Source of the DNA: a virus | Direction: 5' to 3' (one strand) | Virus record (IMG/VR): IMGVR_UViG_3300045117_000110 | Span: 1-21,727 of that record | Length of the DNA stretch: 21,727 nucleotides | Shown: positions 14,323-19,693 of the stretch, one piece after another | Layout: each line of letters opens with the position of its first letter | Position numbering within the stretch: the stretch's first letter is position 1 | Translations under genes and position numbers: made by a program | The notes under the pieces: generated by a model | Told to the model about the DNA's origin: nothing | What the model saw: only the letters and a program-made list of their open reading frames with translations | The model's database searches: none

Positions 14323-14653
14323 ACTTTTTGATAACTTCTTTAATAAATAACTCCGTACACTTCCCCGACATATCTTTAAATTGCCTTAAATAGGCCCACC
14401 TTTTAGGAAACTTCTCTTGGAACCACATCATTCCTTTAGCTGGGTCGTGGTGCATTAGTCGCCAATGGCAGGACCAACATAAGCAAACGGCGTTGTTTTT
14501 GTCCCACCTAAGTAATGTGTGTCTTCGGCTTAGAATATGAGCGCAATTTAAGTTATCTTTAGACTTACAAATTAAACAATGTCCGTCTCGCTTTCGGATA
14601 TGAGAGCTAAAAAGAATATCGGCTTTTTTCTTTAATTTACTTTTTTCTTTCAT
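14306..14653 (-). CDS. NinG-like HNH zinc protein
   Basis: 115 residues. A basic N-terminal helix is followed by a CxxC pair (Cys26, Cys29), CAH (Cys37, His39), SRRHTLLRWDKNNAVCLCWSC and HWRLMHHDP, the layout of lambda NinG and related HNH nucleases with treble-clef zinc sites. NinG-type proteins act in phage recombination; a homing role is the other possibility. Its start overlaps the end of the upstream small zinc protein by 17 bases, so the two are probably translated together. It is the last gene of the - strand unit. Confidence 0.75.
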   Translation of the reverse strand: MKEKSKLKKKADILFSSHIRKRDGHCLICKSKDNLNCAHILSRRHTLLRWDKNNAVCLCWSCHWRLMHHDPAKGMMWFQEKFPKRWAYLRQFKDMSGKCTELFIKEVIKKYSPKS

Positions 14654-14807
14654 TTGGTAACCCCCAGCCCCAATTCTTTAATTTGGGCCGGCCTATTTTA
14701 GTTGTTTTTCCTTGTCTACGGCACGTTACACAACGGTCAATATGTGAAGGCTTTGGGCCACCACAAATTGGGCATTCATTATCGTCTTTGTTAAACGGTA
14801 GTACCAT
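14637..14807 (-). CDS. Small zinc-ribbon protein
   Basis: 56 residues from the ATG at 14805-14807, preceded by AAAGGGGG as ribosome site. It has two Cys pairs, ECPICGG (Cys12, Cys15) and RCVTCR (Cys26, Cys29), a rubredoxin-like zinc ribbon, then a basic tail with GRPKLKNWGWG. It overlaps the NinG-like gene by 17 bases. A role in binding nucleic acid alongside that nuclease is inferred only from position and the fold type. Confidence 0.7.
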   Translation of the reverse strand: MVLPFNKDDNECPICGGPKPSHIDRCVTCRRQGKTTKIGRPKLKNWGWGLPNERKK

Positions 14808-14815
14808 ATCCCCCT

Positions 14816-15109
14816 TTAGCTATAGACTAAACCATCGCCAGAGACAAAAGTATCGCCGGAGACTCGAGCCTTTCCATAAATTGAAGTGTTTCCAGAAATT
14901 AAGGCGTTTCCAGATACTGAAGCATTGCCTAAAATCGAAGCATTTTCAAAGACCCAAGCATCACCAGCGTGACTTAAATTACTCTCCTTCTCTATAAAGC
15001 CACCCCTATCTCCGCTTTTTACATAACCGAAATCACGCAAAGCCTCTATTCTATGAAGAATTACTCCATAATATTCTTTTGTTTCTTCCGTTAACTTGTA
15101 TTTTTTCAT
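14816..15109 (-). CDS. Left-handed beta-helix type repeat protein
   Basis: 97 residues. After an N-terminal segment common in phage proteins (LTEETKEYYGVILHRIEALR; GDRGGFIEKESNLSHAGDAW), the rest is a hexapeptide-like repeat: ASILGNASVSGNALISGNTS and so on, predicted to form a left-handed beta helix as in bactofilin- and acyltransferase-like proteins. Short phage proteins with this pattern are common and mostly uncharacterised. Its leader contains structured RNA A; the GGAGG lies 12 bases before the ATG, a long spacing. Confidence 0.7.
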   Translation of the reverse strand: MKKYKLTEETKEYYGVILHRIEALRDFGYVKSGDRGGFIEKESNLSHAGDAWVFENASILGNASVSGNALISGNTSIYGKARVSGDTFVSGDGLVYS

Positions 15110-15137
15110 CTAATAGATTCGCCTCCTTATCAAACTT

Positions 15138-15325
15138 AGTTCGGGGGCGTGGATTTGTGTAGGAATTACCTACCTGTCACCACGCACTATTTGCGGCTTA
15201 GCCTATGGATTAGGAAACACCGCCAGGACTTCCACCTACGTATATCTCGGACTACTTTAAACTCCAAACGAGTAAGTTTCCAACTTCGTAGTCCAAAGTG
15301 TTTACCTCTTCCACCACCCCAAACT
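15138..15325 (-). ncRNA. Structured tRNA-like RNA element A (leader of the beta-helix gene)
   Basis: Read on the - strand, AGTTTGGGG (15317-15325) pairs with CCCCGAACT (15138-15146), 9 bp. Two bases (TG) follow the first strand, then a D-arm-like hairpin GTG-GAAGAGGTAAA-CAC. At the 3' side GCGTGG (15180-15185) pairs with CCACGC (15147-15152), stacking directly on the closing stem as a T-arm stacks on an acceptor stem; its loop holds a GTAGG/CCTAC hairpin and ends CAAAT. A central GGACTAC/GTAGTCC stem replaces the anticodon arm. A second copy (element B) keeps all of the outer parts. No known RNA family is recognised. Confidence 0.65.
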
Positions 15326-15332
15326 GAAGTCG

Positions 15333-15404
15333 TTAGTCTTTGGTTTCACAAGTTTTCTTTAGTAGTTTTTCCAACCAGTCTTTTAAGTTAATGTTGTTAG
15401 TCAT
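15333..15404 (-). CDS. Tiny 23-residue protein with strong ribosome site
   Basis: The frame starts at an ATG (15402-15404) preceded by GAGGAGG at an 8-base spacing and overlaps the stop of the upstream gene (ATGACTAA). The peptide begins MTNNINLKDWLEKLLKKT and forms an amphipathic helix ending in charged residues. It ends 8 bases before element A. The ribosome site argues for real translation; it could be a leader peptide that affects the RNA downstream. No family known. Confidence 0.45.
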   Translation of the reverse strand: MTNNINLKDWLEKLLKKTCETKD

Positions 15405-15573
15405 CGGTCAGCCTCCTCGATTCATCTAAGCGACCTCCTATTCTAAGAAGGCCGCATTTTTTGCAGACAAAATACGCATGTTTATGTAAAAAGATATTTC
15501 TCTCATAGTGAGAAAAAACAAACTTATGCTGCCCCACGCATTCCCGATCTTTTAAGTTAGTTTCTTTTTTCAT
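15397..15573 (-). CDS. Small Cys-rich protein of unknown function
   Basis: 58 residues from the ATG at 15571-15573, with AGGAGGTG ahead. It contains one CxxC (FVCKKCGLLRIGG) and further Cys and His residues (CVGQHK, FSHYER, HKHAYF), suggesting a small metal-binding fold. The C-terminus is charged (DESRRLTDD). It lies in the row of short, ribosome-site-led - strand genes and is probably an early accessory protein. Confidence 0.6.
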   Translation of the reverse strand: MKKETNLKDRECVGQHKFVFSHYERNIFLHKHAYFVCKKCGLLRIGGRLDESRRLTDD

Positions 15574-15610
15574 AATAAACACCTCCTATTTTTCTAGTAA
15601 CTACTAGACC

Positions 15611-15850
15611 TCATAGCCCTCGAAGCGTCTCGTTAATTGCGTTTAATCTAGTCTTAATGTCTTCTAGTTTTTGAATAAGGCCTTGGATAAAAATGTAGGG
15701 CGGAAAATCGGCAGTAAGTTCTACAACAGGCATGCTACTACTACCGAAAAGTTTGCCCTCAATCTTACTAATAACAACGTCAATATCTTCTAAACGGCTA
15801 GTCAAAGTTGGTTTCGACTCCTCTTTTTCTTTGTTTATGGTTTCTTTCAT
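15611..15850 (-). CDS. Small helical protein of unknown function
   Basis: 79 residues from the ATG behind AAAGGAGGTGAAAATA. Two helical regions (LTSRLEDIDVVISKIEGKLF and LIQKLEDIKTRLNAINETL), separated by a Ser/Pro-rich loop, have heptad-like hydrophobic spacing, so a hairpin or coiled-coil dimer is likely. No family is recognised. The leader spacing and sequence are nearly the same as those of the other early genes here. Confidence 0.65.
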   Translation of the reverse strand: MKETINKEKEESKPTLTSRLEDIDVVISKIEGKLFGSSSMPVVELTADFPPYIFIQGLIQKLEDIKTRLNAINETLRGL

Positions 15851-15927
15851 TATTTTCACCTCCTTTAACTAATAAGCCCACTAGTTGCGGGAGCAATTAT
15901 TTTCTACTCCTTTCGGCTCAATCTTGA

Positions 15928-16113
15928 TTAGCAAGCTTGGCTACCTTCTTTGAGAAACTCAGCTACTAGCTTTAAAACAGCACTCTCTGTTTGGTTAGGA
16001 TGGTTTTCGGCCCCATTCTCTTTTTCTACTTCAACAGTCCAGACTATTTTGCTCCCTTTAGTATAATCGTTTTCGTCTGCCGCTGTGATGTAATTAGATA
16101 TTTTAATTGTCAT
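15928..16113 (-). CDS. Small protein of unknown function behind RNA element B
   Basis: 61 residues from the ATG at 16111-16113, with TAAAGGAGGTGTTAATA ahead. The N-terminal part is beta-like (TIKISNYITAADENDYTKGS; IVWTVEVEKENG) and the end is a short helix (AVLKLVAEFLKEGSQAC). No family is recognised. It is the first gene after element B, and its leader (TAAGTTTGGTAGTTAAAGG) continues directly from the 3' strand of that RNA. Confidence 0.65.
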   Translation of the reverse strand: MTIKISNYITAADENDYTKGSKIVWTVEVEKENGAENHPNQTESAVLKLVAEFLKEGSQAC

Positions 16114-16142
16114 TATTAACACCTCCTTTAACTACCAAACTT

Positions 16143-16326
16143 AGTTCGGGGGCGTGGATTTGACGAGTTGCCACCGTCATTAACTCTACGCATTACGCTA
16201 AAAGAGTCCGCCTTAACAGCCTACTCGTATAGTCACCACGCATAGCCAGACTTTGTACCCACATATTACCTAGGACTATTGCTGGCCTCTGGTTCATAGT
16301 GTCTACCTCTTCCACCACCCCGAACT
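16143..16326 (-). ncRNA. Structured tRNA-like RNA element B
   Basis: Second copy of element A. Read on the - strand, AGTTCGGGG (16318-16326) pairs with CCCCGAACT (16143-16151); element A has T at the fifth base, giving a G-U in place of this G-C pair, consistent with a conserved stem. The TG linker and GTG-GAAGAGGTAGA-CAC hairpin are conserved, and GCGTGG (16236-16241) pairs with CCACGC (16152-16157). The middle differs from A in sequence but still forms stems (GCCAG/CTGGC or ATAGTC/GACTAT; ACGAGT/ACTCGT). The D-arm-like part resembles tRNA-Leu, but there is no normal anticodon arm and no CCA end. Confidence 0.65.
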
Positions 16327-16388
16327 AAATTTGTTAGTCCTTTCGCCGCTTCCATAACAATTATTTCGGGAGGTGTGGACTAGCCAAA

Positions 16389-17075
16389 CTATTTCCCGTG
16401 GTAAACGAGATCGTCGATATATTCAACCTCTTTATCCCACGCCCCCAAAATATAAAACCAGTTTCCGAAAGGAGATCCAGCAATCAAAATAGGGTCTTTC
16501 TTTTGCTCCTTTCCCCCGTCGTCAATGATCAGACCCACGCAAGGTTCGTCATCCCGCACCTTGGCGTAAGTCTTAGCGTATTTCTCAAGTTCCTCAATAC
16601 CCTCCATTGGCACGTTTTTGTAATAACTAGCGAAGTCTGCCCAACGTAACTTATACTTAGTGCAAAGTTCATCAATTTTCGAGCTGGTGGTAATCGCCCA
16701 CTTAAATAGATCCTTTACTTGACTATATTTCTGTCGGGCCTTAAGAAAGGCCAAAGCTATCTTCTCGTCCTTCTGTGGAACCGACTCGCCTAAATAATCA
16801 TTTAGGACTTGCATTCTCTTTCGGACGACCTCTATTTGACGTTTCAAATCGGTTAAATCCATTTTTGGTTCTTCAGTGATTATTTCCTCAAAGACTTCGA
16901 CTGGTTTCTTCACTATTCTAGAATCAGAACTCTCCTTTTGAGTGGTTGTTACTCCGATTGAATCTACTCTAATATATTCGCCCACACTAAAGGAGGTACT
17001 CATACCCCAACCGCTACGATAAGAGTGTCTAGAGGTTTTCTTTAGTTTTTTAAGTAAGTTTGTTAAAGGTTTCAT
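16389..17075 (-). CDS. Unidentified early protein, 228 residues
   Basis: Basic N-terminus with Ser/Arg (KKTSRHSYRSGWGMSTSFSV), a linker rich in Glu and Val (about 50-72), a coiled-coil-like helix (DLKRQIEVVRKRMQVLNDYL) and a C-terminal beta/alpha part that ends SPFGNWFYILGAWDKEVEYI. The C-terminal motif PILIAGSPFGNWFYILGAWD looks conserved but I cannot name the family. The ribosome region is GGGAGCGGGAGCGGCGAGAT. It follows a 53-residue membrane protein gene and precedes element B. Confidence 0.65.
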   Translation of the reverse strand: MKPLTNLLKKLKKTSRHSYRSGWGMSTSFSVGEYIRVDSIGVTTTQKESSDSRIVKKPVEVFEEIITEEPKMDLTDLKRQIEVVRKRMQVLNDYLGESVPQKDEKIALAFLKARQKYSQVKDLFKWAITTSSKIDELCTKYKLRWADFASYYKNVPMEGIEELEKYAKTYAKVRDDEPCVGLIIDDGGKEQKKDPILIAGSPFGNWFYILGAWDKEVEYIDDLVYHGK

Positions 17076-17137
17076 ATCTCGCCGCTCCCGCTCCCAACCA
17101 CCAAGCTGTCCTCAAGTGGTGGCGGGGAGTCGAAGCG

Positions 17138-17299
17138 CTAAATAGAGGCTAGAATCCTAGCCAAAATCAGGCCCGATAAAAATAAACACACTCCAATAAG
17201 TACTCCGATACTAACTAAAGCCACCGTGGCGACTCTAGCCAAGTCCTCTCCAATTTTATCCTTATACTCTTTTCCATTTAAACGGTTAGGTTTTTTCAT
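17138..17299 (-). CDS. Small single-pass membrane protein
   Basis: 53 residues (ATG at 17297-17299, TAG at 17138-17140). Basic N-terminus (MKKPNRLNGKEYKDKIGEDL) followed by a long hydrophobic stretch from about residue 21 (VATVALVSIGVLIGVCLFLS GLILARILASI). It starts 10 bases after the stop of the lysozyme-like gene, without a clear ribosome site, so it may be translated by coupling. The pairing with a membrane-anchored lytic enzyme suggests a partner role in the envelope, which is inference only. Confidence 0.6.
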   Translation of the reverse strand: MKKPNRLNGKEYKDKIGEDLARVATVALVSIGVLIGVCLFLSGLILARILASI

Positions 17300-17309
17300 A
17301 ATTTAATGT

Positions 17310-17957
17310 TTAGCAACTAGCTAGGTACTTTTGGTATGTTTTGTTTTTGAAGGCTCCCCAAGCTTTCCAAGAACCCCAGCTTTCCCTGATAGTCTTAGCG
17401 AAGTTGATGTTATTTTCAGGTACGCAAAGCCAAACTTCCTTTTCGTCCCAGGTAGTGCCTGGGACTTTCTTGGCGTGGGCATATAGGTTGACTTGGTATA
17501 AACCAATTGAAAAGTCTAGTCCGGTTTTATTCTTGGCACAGCCGGCCGTGCGGTAACCTTCGGCTAACGCTACAGCTTTAGCTAGACACTTCTCGTCAGG
17601 AAAAGCGGTAAAAATTAAATAGTCAAGGTAATTACTATTCCAGTTGTCTATTGACGTGGATACTAATGCCTCTGTAGCGAACTGTAGTGAGCTAGGTGAG
17701 GTGTTTTTAGCGGGAGCGGCACTTTCCCCCGCTTGTGGAATGAAACGCTTCTCAATGCGTATAGGGGCGTTTAAACGTACTTCGATAGGAAAGCTCCAAA
17801 TTAAACGGTTTTCGTCAAACCAAAGGCTTATACCAATAGCTCCATAGGTTACTCCGCAAACTATTACCGCTAATAGTCCAACTAGAAAAAACGCTTTTTT
17901 GTTACTAAACTTGTTGGCTAGGTTTTGTCTTGTTTTGGCTAGGTTAATTGGATACAT
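17310..17957 (-). CDS. Membrane-anchored lysozyme-like (lytic transglycosylase-type) protein
   Basis: 215 residues from the ATG at 17955-17957, which overlaps the end of the previous gene by 14 bases; an upstream in-frame GTG is possible but less likely. One membrane segment (about residues 21-46, AFFLVGLLAVIVCGVTYGAI) is followed by a linker and a C-terminal lysozyme-like domain. Candidate catalytic Glu133 is in ALAEGYRTAG, and SIGLYQVN (150-157) matches the SxGLxQVN motif of transglycosylases. It would cut glycan strands outside the membrane. A second cell-wall enzyme in the early region, apart from the late CHAP endolysin, is unusual. Confidence 0.75.
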   Translation of the reverse strand: MYPINLAKTRQNLANKFSNKKAFFLVGLLAVIVCGVTYGAIGISLWFDENRLIWSFPIEVRLNAPIRIEKRFIPQAGESAAPAKNTSPSSLQFATEALVSTSIDNWNSNYLDYLIFTAFPDEKCLAKAVALAEGYRTAGCAKNKTGLDFSIGLYQVNLYAHAKKVPGTTWDEKEVWLCVPENNINFAKTIRESWGSWKAWGAFKNKTYQKYLASC

Positions 17958-18171
17958 AAGGTTTATATTCGTTAGGTAGTTGGAATGTATAGCTTTTACC
18001 GCAACCATTTACTAATACGGTGTGCGTGCCAGTTATGGTAGTAACGTAGGCGTTAGTCTTATGTTTGTAGACTCCAGCCTTCCAGTTAGCTTTAGCGGCT
18101 CGGCTTAGTTTCTCCGCCGTTATTACCTTGTTGGTATTAAAGATAATGTCTAGTAAGCCGTAGTGTTTCAT
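17944..18171 (-). CDS. Small protein of unknown function, first gene of a leaderless unit
   Basis: 75 residues (LLDIIFNTNKVITAEKLSRA at the start; then a beta-rich half with VTTITGTHTVLVNGCGKSYT). No family recognised. The ATG comes 9 bases after the -10 box of a strong promoter, so its message would have almost no 5' leader and no ribosome site. It overlaps the lysozyme-like gene by 14 bases, so both come from the same message. Confidence 0.6.
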   Translation of the reverse strand: MKHYGLLDIIFNTNKVITAEKLSRAAKANWKAGVYKHKTNAYVTTITGTHTVLVNGCGKSYTFQLPNEYKPYVSN

Positions 18172-18180
18172 ATTATCTAT

Positions 18181-18209
18181 AGTATATCATAACATAGATA
18201 ACTTGTCAA
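18181..18209 (-). promoter_or_regulatory. Strong promoter for the lysozyme-like unit
   Basis: Read on the - strand: TTGACA (18204-18209), 17-base spacer, TATACT (18181-18186) with TG one base upstream (extended -10). The ATG of the next gene begins 9 bases after the -10 box. Transcription would start at about 18173-18175, leaving 2-4 bases of leader. Confidence 0.82.
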
Positions 18210-18220
18210 GTATCAAATTC

Positions 18221-18472
18221 TTAGGAGAAAAACGCTTCCCGCATGGTTGTTCTTATCATTTTAGACACTCCCCGAGTTCCCGCTACCTTCTTGAAGTCTT
18301 GAAGAGTAGGTTTAATACCATACTTTCGGCAAATTGTTTGGCGGATAAGTTCCGCTGCCGACACGCCTTTAATGAGCGCCAAGGAGCGGACATTCAACCA
18401 CGGTTGTTTGCCTATTAAAAAGGTTGTAGAAGTGTCGGAAAGTTTTATTCTTACCGTTATAAAGTTTTTCAT
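18221..18472 (-). CDS. Small basic protein, possible DNA-binding
   Basis: 83 residues. Starts with a beta-like segment (ITVRIKLSDTSTTFLIG), followed by helices (LNVRSLALIKGVSAAELIRQ TICRKYGI) in the spacing of small ribbon-helix-helix or related DNA-binding domains, and a basic C-terminus (SKMIRTTMREAFFS). The DNA-binding idea is inference. A GCCGCC/GGCGGC hairpin lies just before its start, in the gap after the SSB-like gene, and a promoter follows its stop. Confidence 0.6.
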   Translation of the reverse strand: MKNFITVRIKLSDTSTTFLIGKQPWLNVRSLALIKGVSAAELIRQTICRKYGIKPTLQDFKKVAGTRGVSKMIRTTMREAFFS

Positions 18473-18509
18473 AGCTCACGGCCGCCCCCGTTTAAGAGGC
18501 GGCAGTCAA

Positions 18510-19055
18510 CTAGAAAGGAATTTCGGTACTTTTAACGTCTTCCTTTCCTTCTATGTGGTTAGCGTCTTCGGTAGAGACGTCGCTTGGAAAGTCAATATCC
18601 TTCTTCGGCATACAACTATTCCTCTCGCCGTCGCTTAGAGACTTTAAGTTATTAGAAAGTTCGGGCGATAAAACGCTAGTAATGTTACTATTAGTCCTAC
18701 CGTCGACAGTTGTTTGTTTGACAACTATTTGAACTTTAGCCTTAATTAGTGAATTAATGTCAAAGTCTCCAATTATCGGTTCTTGAATTATGGCATTAAC
18801 GAACTCGTAGAGCTTACTAGCCTGTCCGCCGTTGGCTCCCGAGTAGTAGGTATCGTTTACAAAGTGAACAATTTTCTTTGCTCTAGCCCTTTCGTCAAGA
18901 ATACCCATATAGACGTAGTATTTGTTTTTTAGGCCGTATTTAGTTTGCAAACCTCGCTTGTATTGAATATCAACTATTTCGGCAGTGTATACGCCTTGCG
19001 GCAATGCCTCAAATTTAGGTTCGTCTCTTAAAATTGCGTGTTCACGTTCAACCAT
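18510..19055 (-). CDS. SSB-like single-stranded DNA binding protein
   Basis: 181 residues from the ATG at 19053-19055 behind TAAAGGAGGTGAACACA. The N-terminal two-thirds (residues about 10-120) are beta-rich (LPQGVYTAEIVDIQYKRGLQ; NKYYVYMGILDER), as in OB-fold or DUF669-type phage ssDNA-binding proteins. The C-terminal third is polar and acidic and ends STEIPF, close to the DDIPF-type tip with which SSBs recruit replication and repair proteins. It likely protects single-stranded DNA in phage replication or recombination. The assignment rests on the tip motif, acidic tail and size. Confidence 0.65.
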   Translation of the reverse strand: MVEREHAILRDEPKFEALPQGVYTAEIVDIQYKRGLQTKYGLKNKYYVYMGILDERARAKKIVHFVNDTYYSGANGGQASKLYEFVNAIIQEPIIGDFDINSLIKAKVQIVVKQTTVDGRTNSNITSVLSPELSNNLKSLSDGERNSCMPKKDIDFPSDVSTEDANHIEGKEDVKSTEIPF

Positions 19056-19064
19056 TGTGTTCAC

Positions 19065-19125
19065 CTCCTTTAACTACTAAACTTAGCCCCACATCGTAGC
19101 TTCCAACCTTAGTTAGAAGCTAGGT
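19065..19125 (-). promoter_or_regulatory. Hairpin leader of the SSB-like gene
   Basis: Read on the - strand, TAGCTTC (19116-19122) pairs with GAAGCTA (19097-19103) around a 12-base loop. The downstream part (TAAGTTTAGTAGTTAAAGG) is nearly identical to the sequence after RNA element B, although the main element is not repeated here. A shared translation-leader cassette is likely. Confidence 0.5.
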
Positions 19126-19281
19126 CTAGGGTTGAATCTTATTATGTATTCCTGCTCCCGCTACTACTCCTTTCACGGCTCTTGCAAAAGCTCTTGCTAC
19201 GGCTCTGGCTCCAACCCCCGCTCCTGCTCCTACTCCAGCTAAAGCTCCTGCTCCAACCCCCGCCCCCGCTCGTACTCCCAA
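19126..19281 (-). CDS. Gly/Ala-rich small protein in a second frame
   Basis: 51 codons from a TTG at 19279-19281, preceded by TGAGGTGGG about 7 bases upstream. It overlaps the Ser/Arg-rich frame almost completely. The peptide is Gly, Ala and Val with a few Arg (GVGAGALAGVGAGAGVGARA, then VARAFARAVKGVVAGAG), compatible with a membrane-active helix. Third codon positions are mostly A/T as in neighbouring genes, which favours this frame. It may instead be the continuation of the ATG-led frame by a frameshift at the G-runs. Confidence 0.4.
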   Translation of the reverse strand: MGVRAGAGVGAGALAGVGAGAGVGARAVARAFARAVKGVVAGAGIHNKIQP

Positions 19282-19321
19282 TCGGCACCCACCTCAAAGT
19301 ATTTATATTAGCTCCTATCAT
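19142..19321 (-). CDS. Ser/Arg-rich small protein, ATG-led frame
   Basis: 59 residues from the ATG at 19319-19321, behind a strong AAAGGAGGTGGAAATA leader. The first part (MIGANINTLRWVPIGSTSGG) looks like a normal protein start, but after a Gly run the rest is a repeat of Ser, Arg and Trp (WSRSRSGGWSQSRSKS), unlike any neighbour. Because the overlapping frame has more natural codon use, the first 20 codons may belong to that frame through a +1 shift near the two G-runs (positions about 19257-19268), or a base is wrong in the sequence. Confidence 0.45.
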   Translation of the reverse strand: MIGANINTLRWVPIGSTSGGGGWSRSFSWSRSRSGGWSQSRSKSFCKSRERSSSGSRNT

Positions 19322-19335
19322 TATTTCCACCTCCT

Positions 19336-19491
19336 TTACCACCTATAACCTTTGTATTCTTGGTTATAATGACTAAGGTAGTTGTTTTCTTCTCGGCGCC
19401 AACTAGCTTCTTTATCTCGCAAGTCTTCCTCCCACGAGTCGTCCGTAGAAACATTGACTTTCTTAGGTTTAACTTTGGTTATTTTCTTCAT
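19336..19491 (-). CDS. Small charged protein of unknown function
   Basis: 51 residues (ATG at 19489-19491, TAA at 19336-19338). Lys-rich start (MKKITKVKPKKVNVS), then an acidic segment (TDDSWEEDLRDKEASW) and an aromatic end (NYLSHYNQEYKGYRW). The stop TAA forms the start of the next gene's ribosome site (TAAAGGAGG), so the two are tightly linked. It starts 4 bases after the previous stop. No family recognised. Confidence 0.6.
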   Translation of the reverse strand: MKKITKVKPKKVNVSTDDSWEEDLRDKEASWRREENNYLSHYNQEYKGYRW

Positions 19492-19495
19492 ATAG

Positions 19496-19687
19496 TTAAA
19501 ATAATAGTCCTCTTTCGTTTAACTTTCCAAAATTAGACATAGGGGCCGTTAGTCGTTTGTCGGCTTCGTGGTACTTGGTGATAGCGAAGTCTACGCACCG
19601 TACCCAACATTGATAATGGCTTATCTTACCTTCGGCGTAGTCTCGGCAAAAGCGTTTGACTTTTTTGTATCTAATTAAGCGTGTCAT
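19496..19687 (-). CDS. Small basic protein directly behind the tmRNA-like RNA
   Basis: 63 residues from the ATG at 19685-19687 (MTRLIRYKKVKRFCRDYAEG). A longer in-frame start would read through the RNA element, so it is rejected. The N-terminus is strongly basic; a helical middle (YQCWVRCVDFAITKYHEADK) follows. There is no ribosome site: the ATG lies 6 bases after the 3' end of the tRNA-like domain. If that domain is cut out by RNA-processing enzymes, the message would begin almost at the start codon. Function unknown. Confidence 0.55.
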   Translation of the reverse strand: MTRLIRYKKVKRFCRDYAEGKISHYQCWVRCVDFAITKYHEADKRLTAPMSNFGKLNERGLLF

Positions 19688-19693
19688 AGTTGA

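Noticed and set aside
15138-16326. Elements A and B as ordinary tRNA-Leu genes or as tRNAs holding a group I intron
   Set aside because: The D-arm is tRNA-Leu-like, but no anticodon stem-loop, variable arm or normal T-loop can be placed, and no group I core is visible in the inserts.
15138-16326. CRISPR array or simple direct repeats
   Set aside because: There are only two copies about 1 kb apart, with paired ends and different interiors, and no regular short repeats; no CRISPR array exists elsewhere in the window.
16266-16355. 29-codon frame (- strand) overlapping the start of RNA element B
   Set aside because: No ribosome site, and it runs through the conserved stem of the RNA; the similarity with element A is better explained by RNA structure.
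17084-17165. tRNA-like 3' end (CTTCGACTCCCCGCCACCA on the - strand)
   Set aside because: It has a CCA-like ending but no matching T-stem or acceptor partner, and it overlaps the end of a convincing small membrane protein gene.
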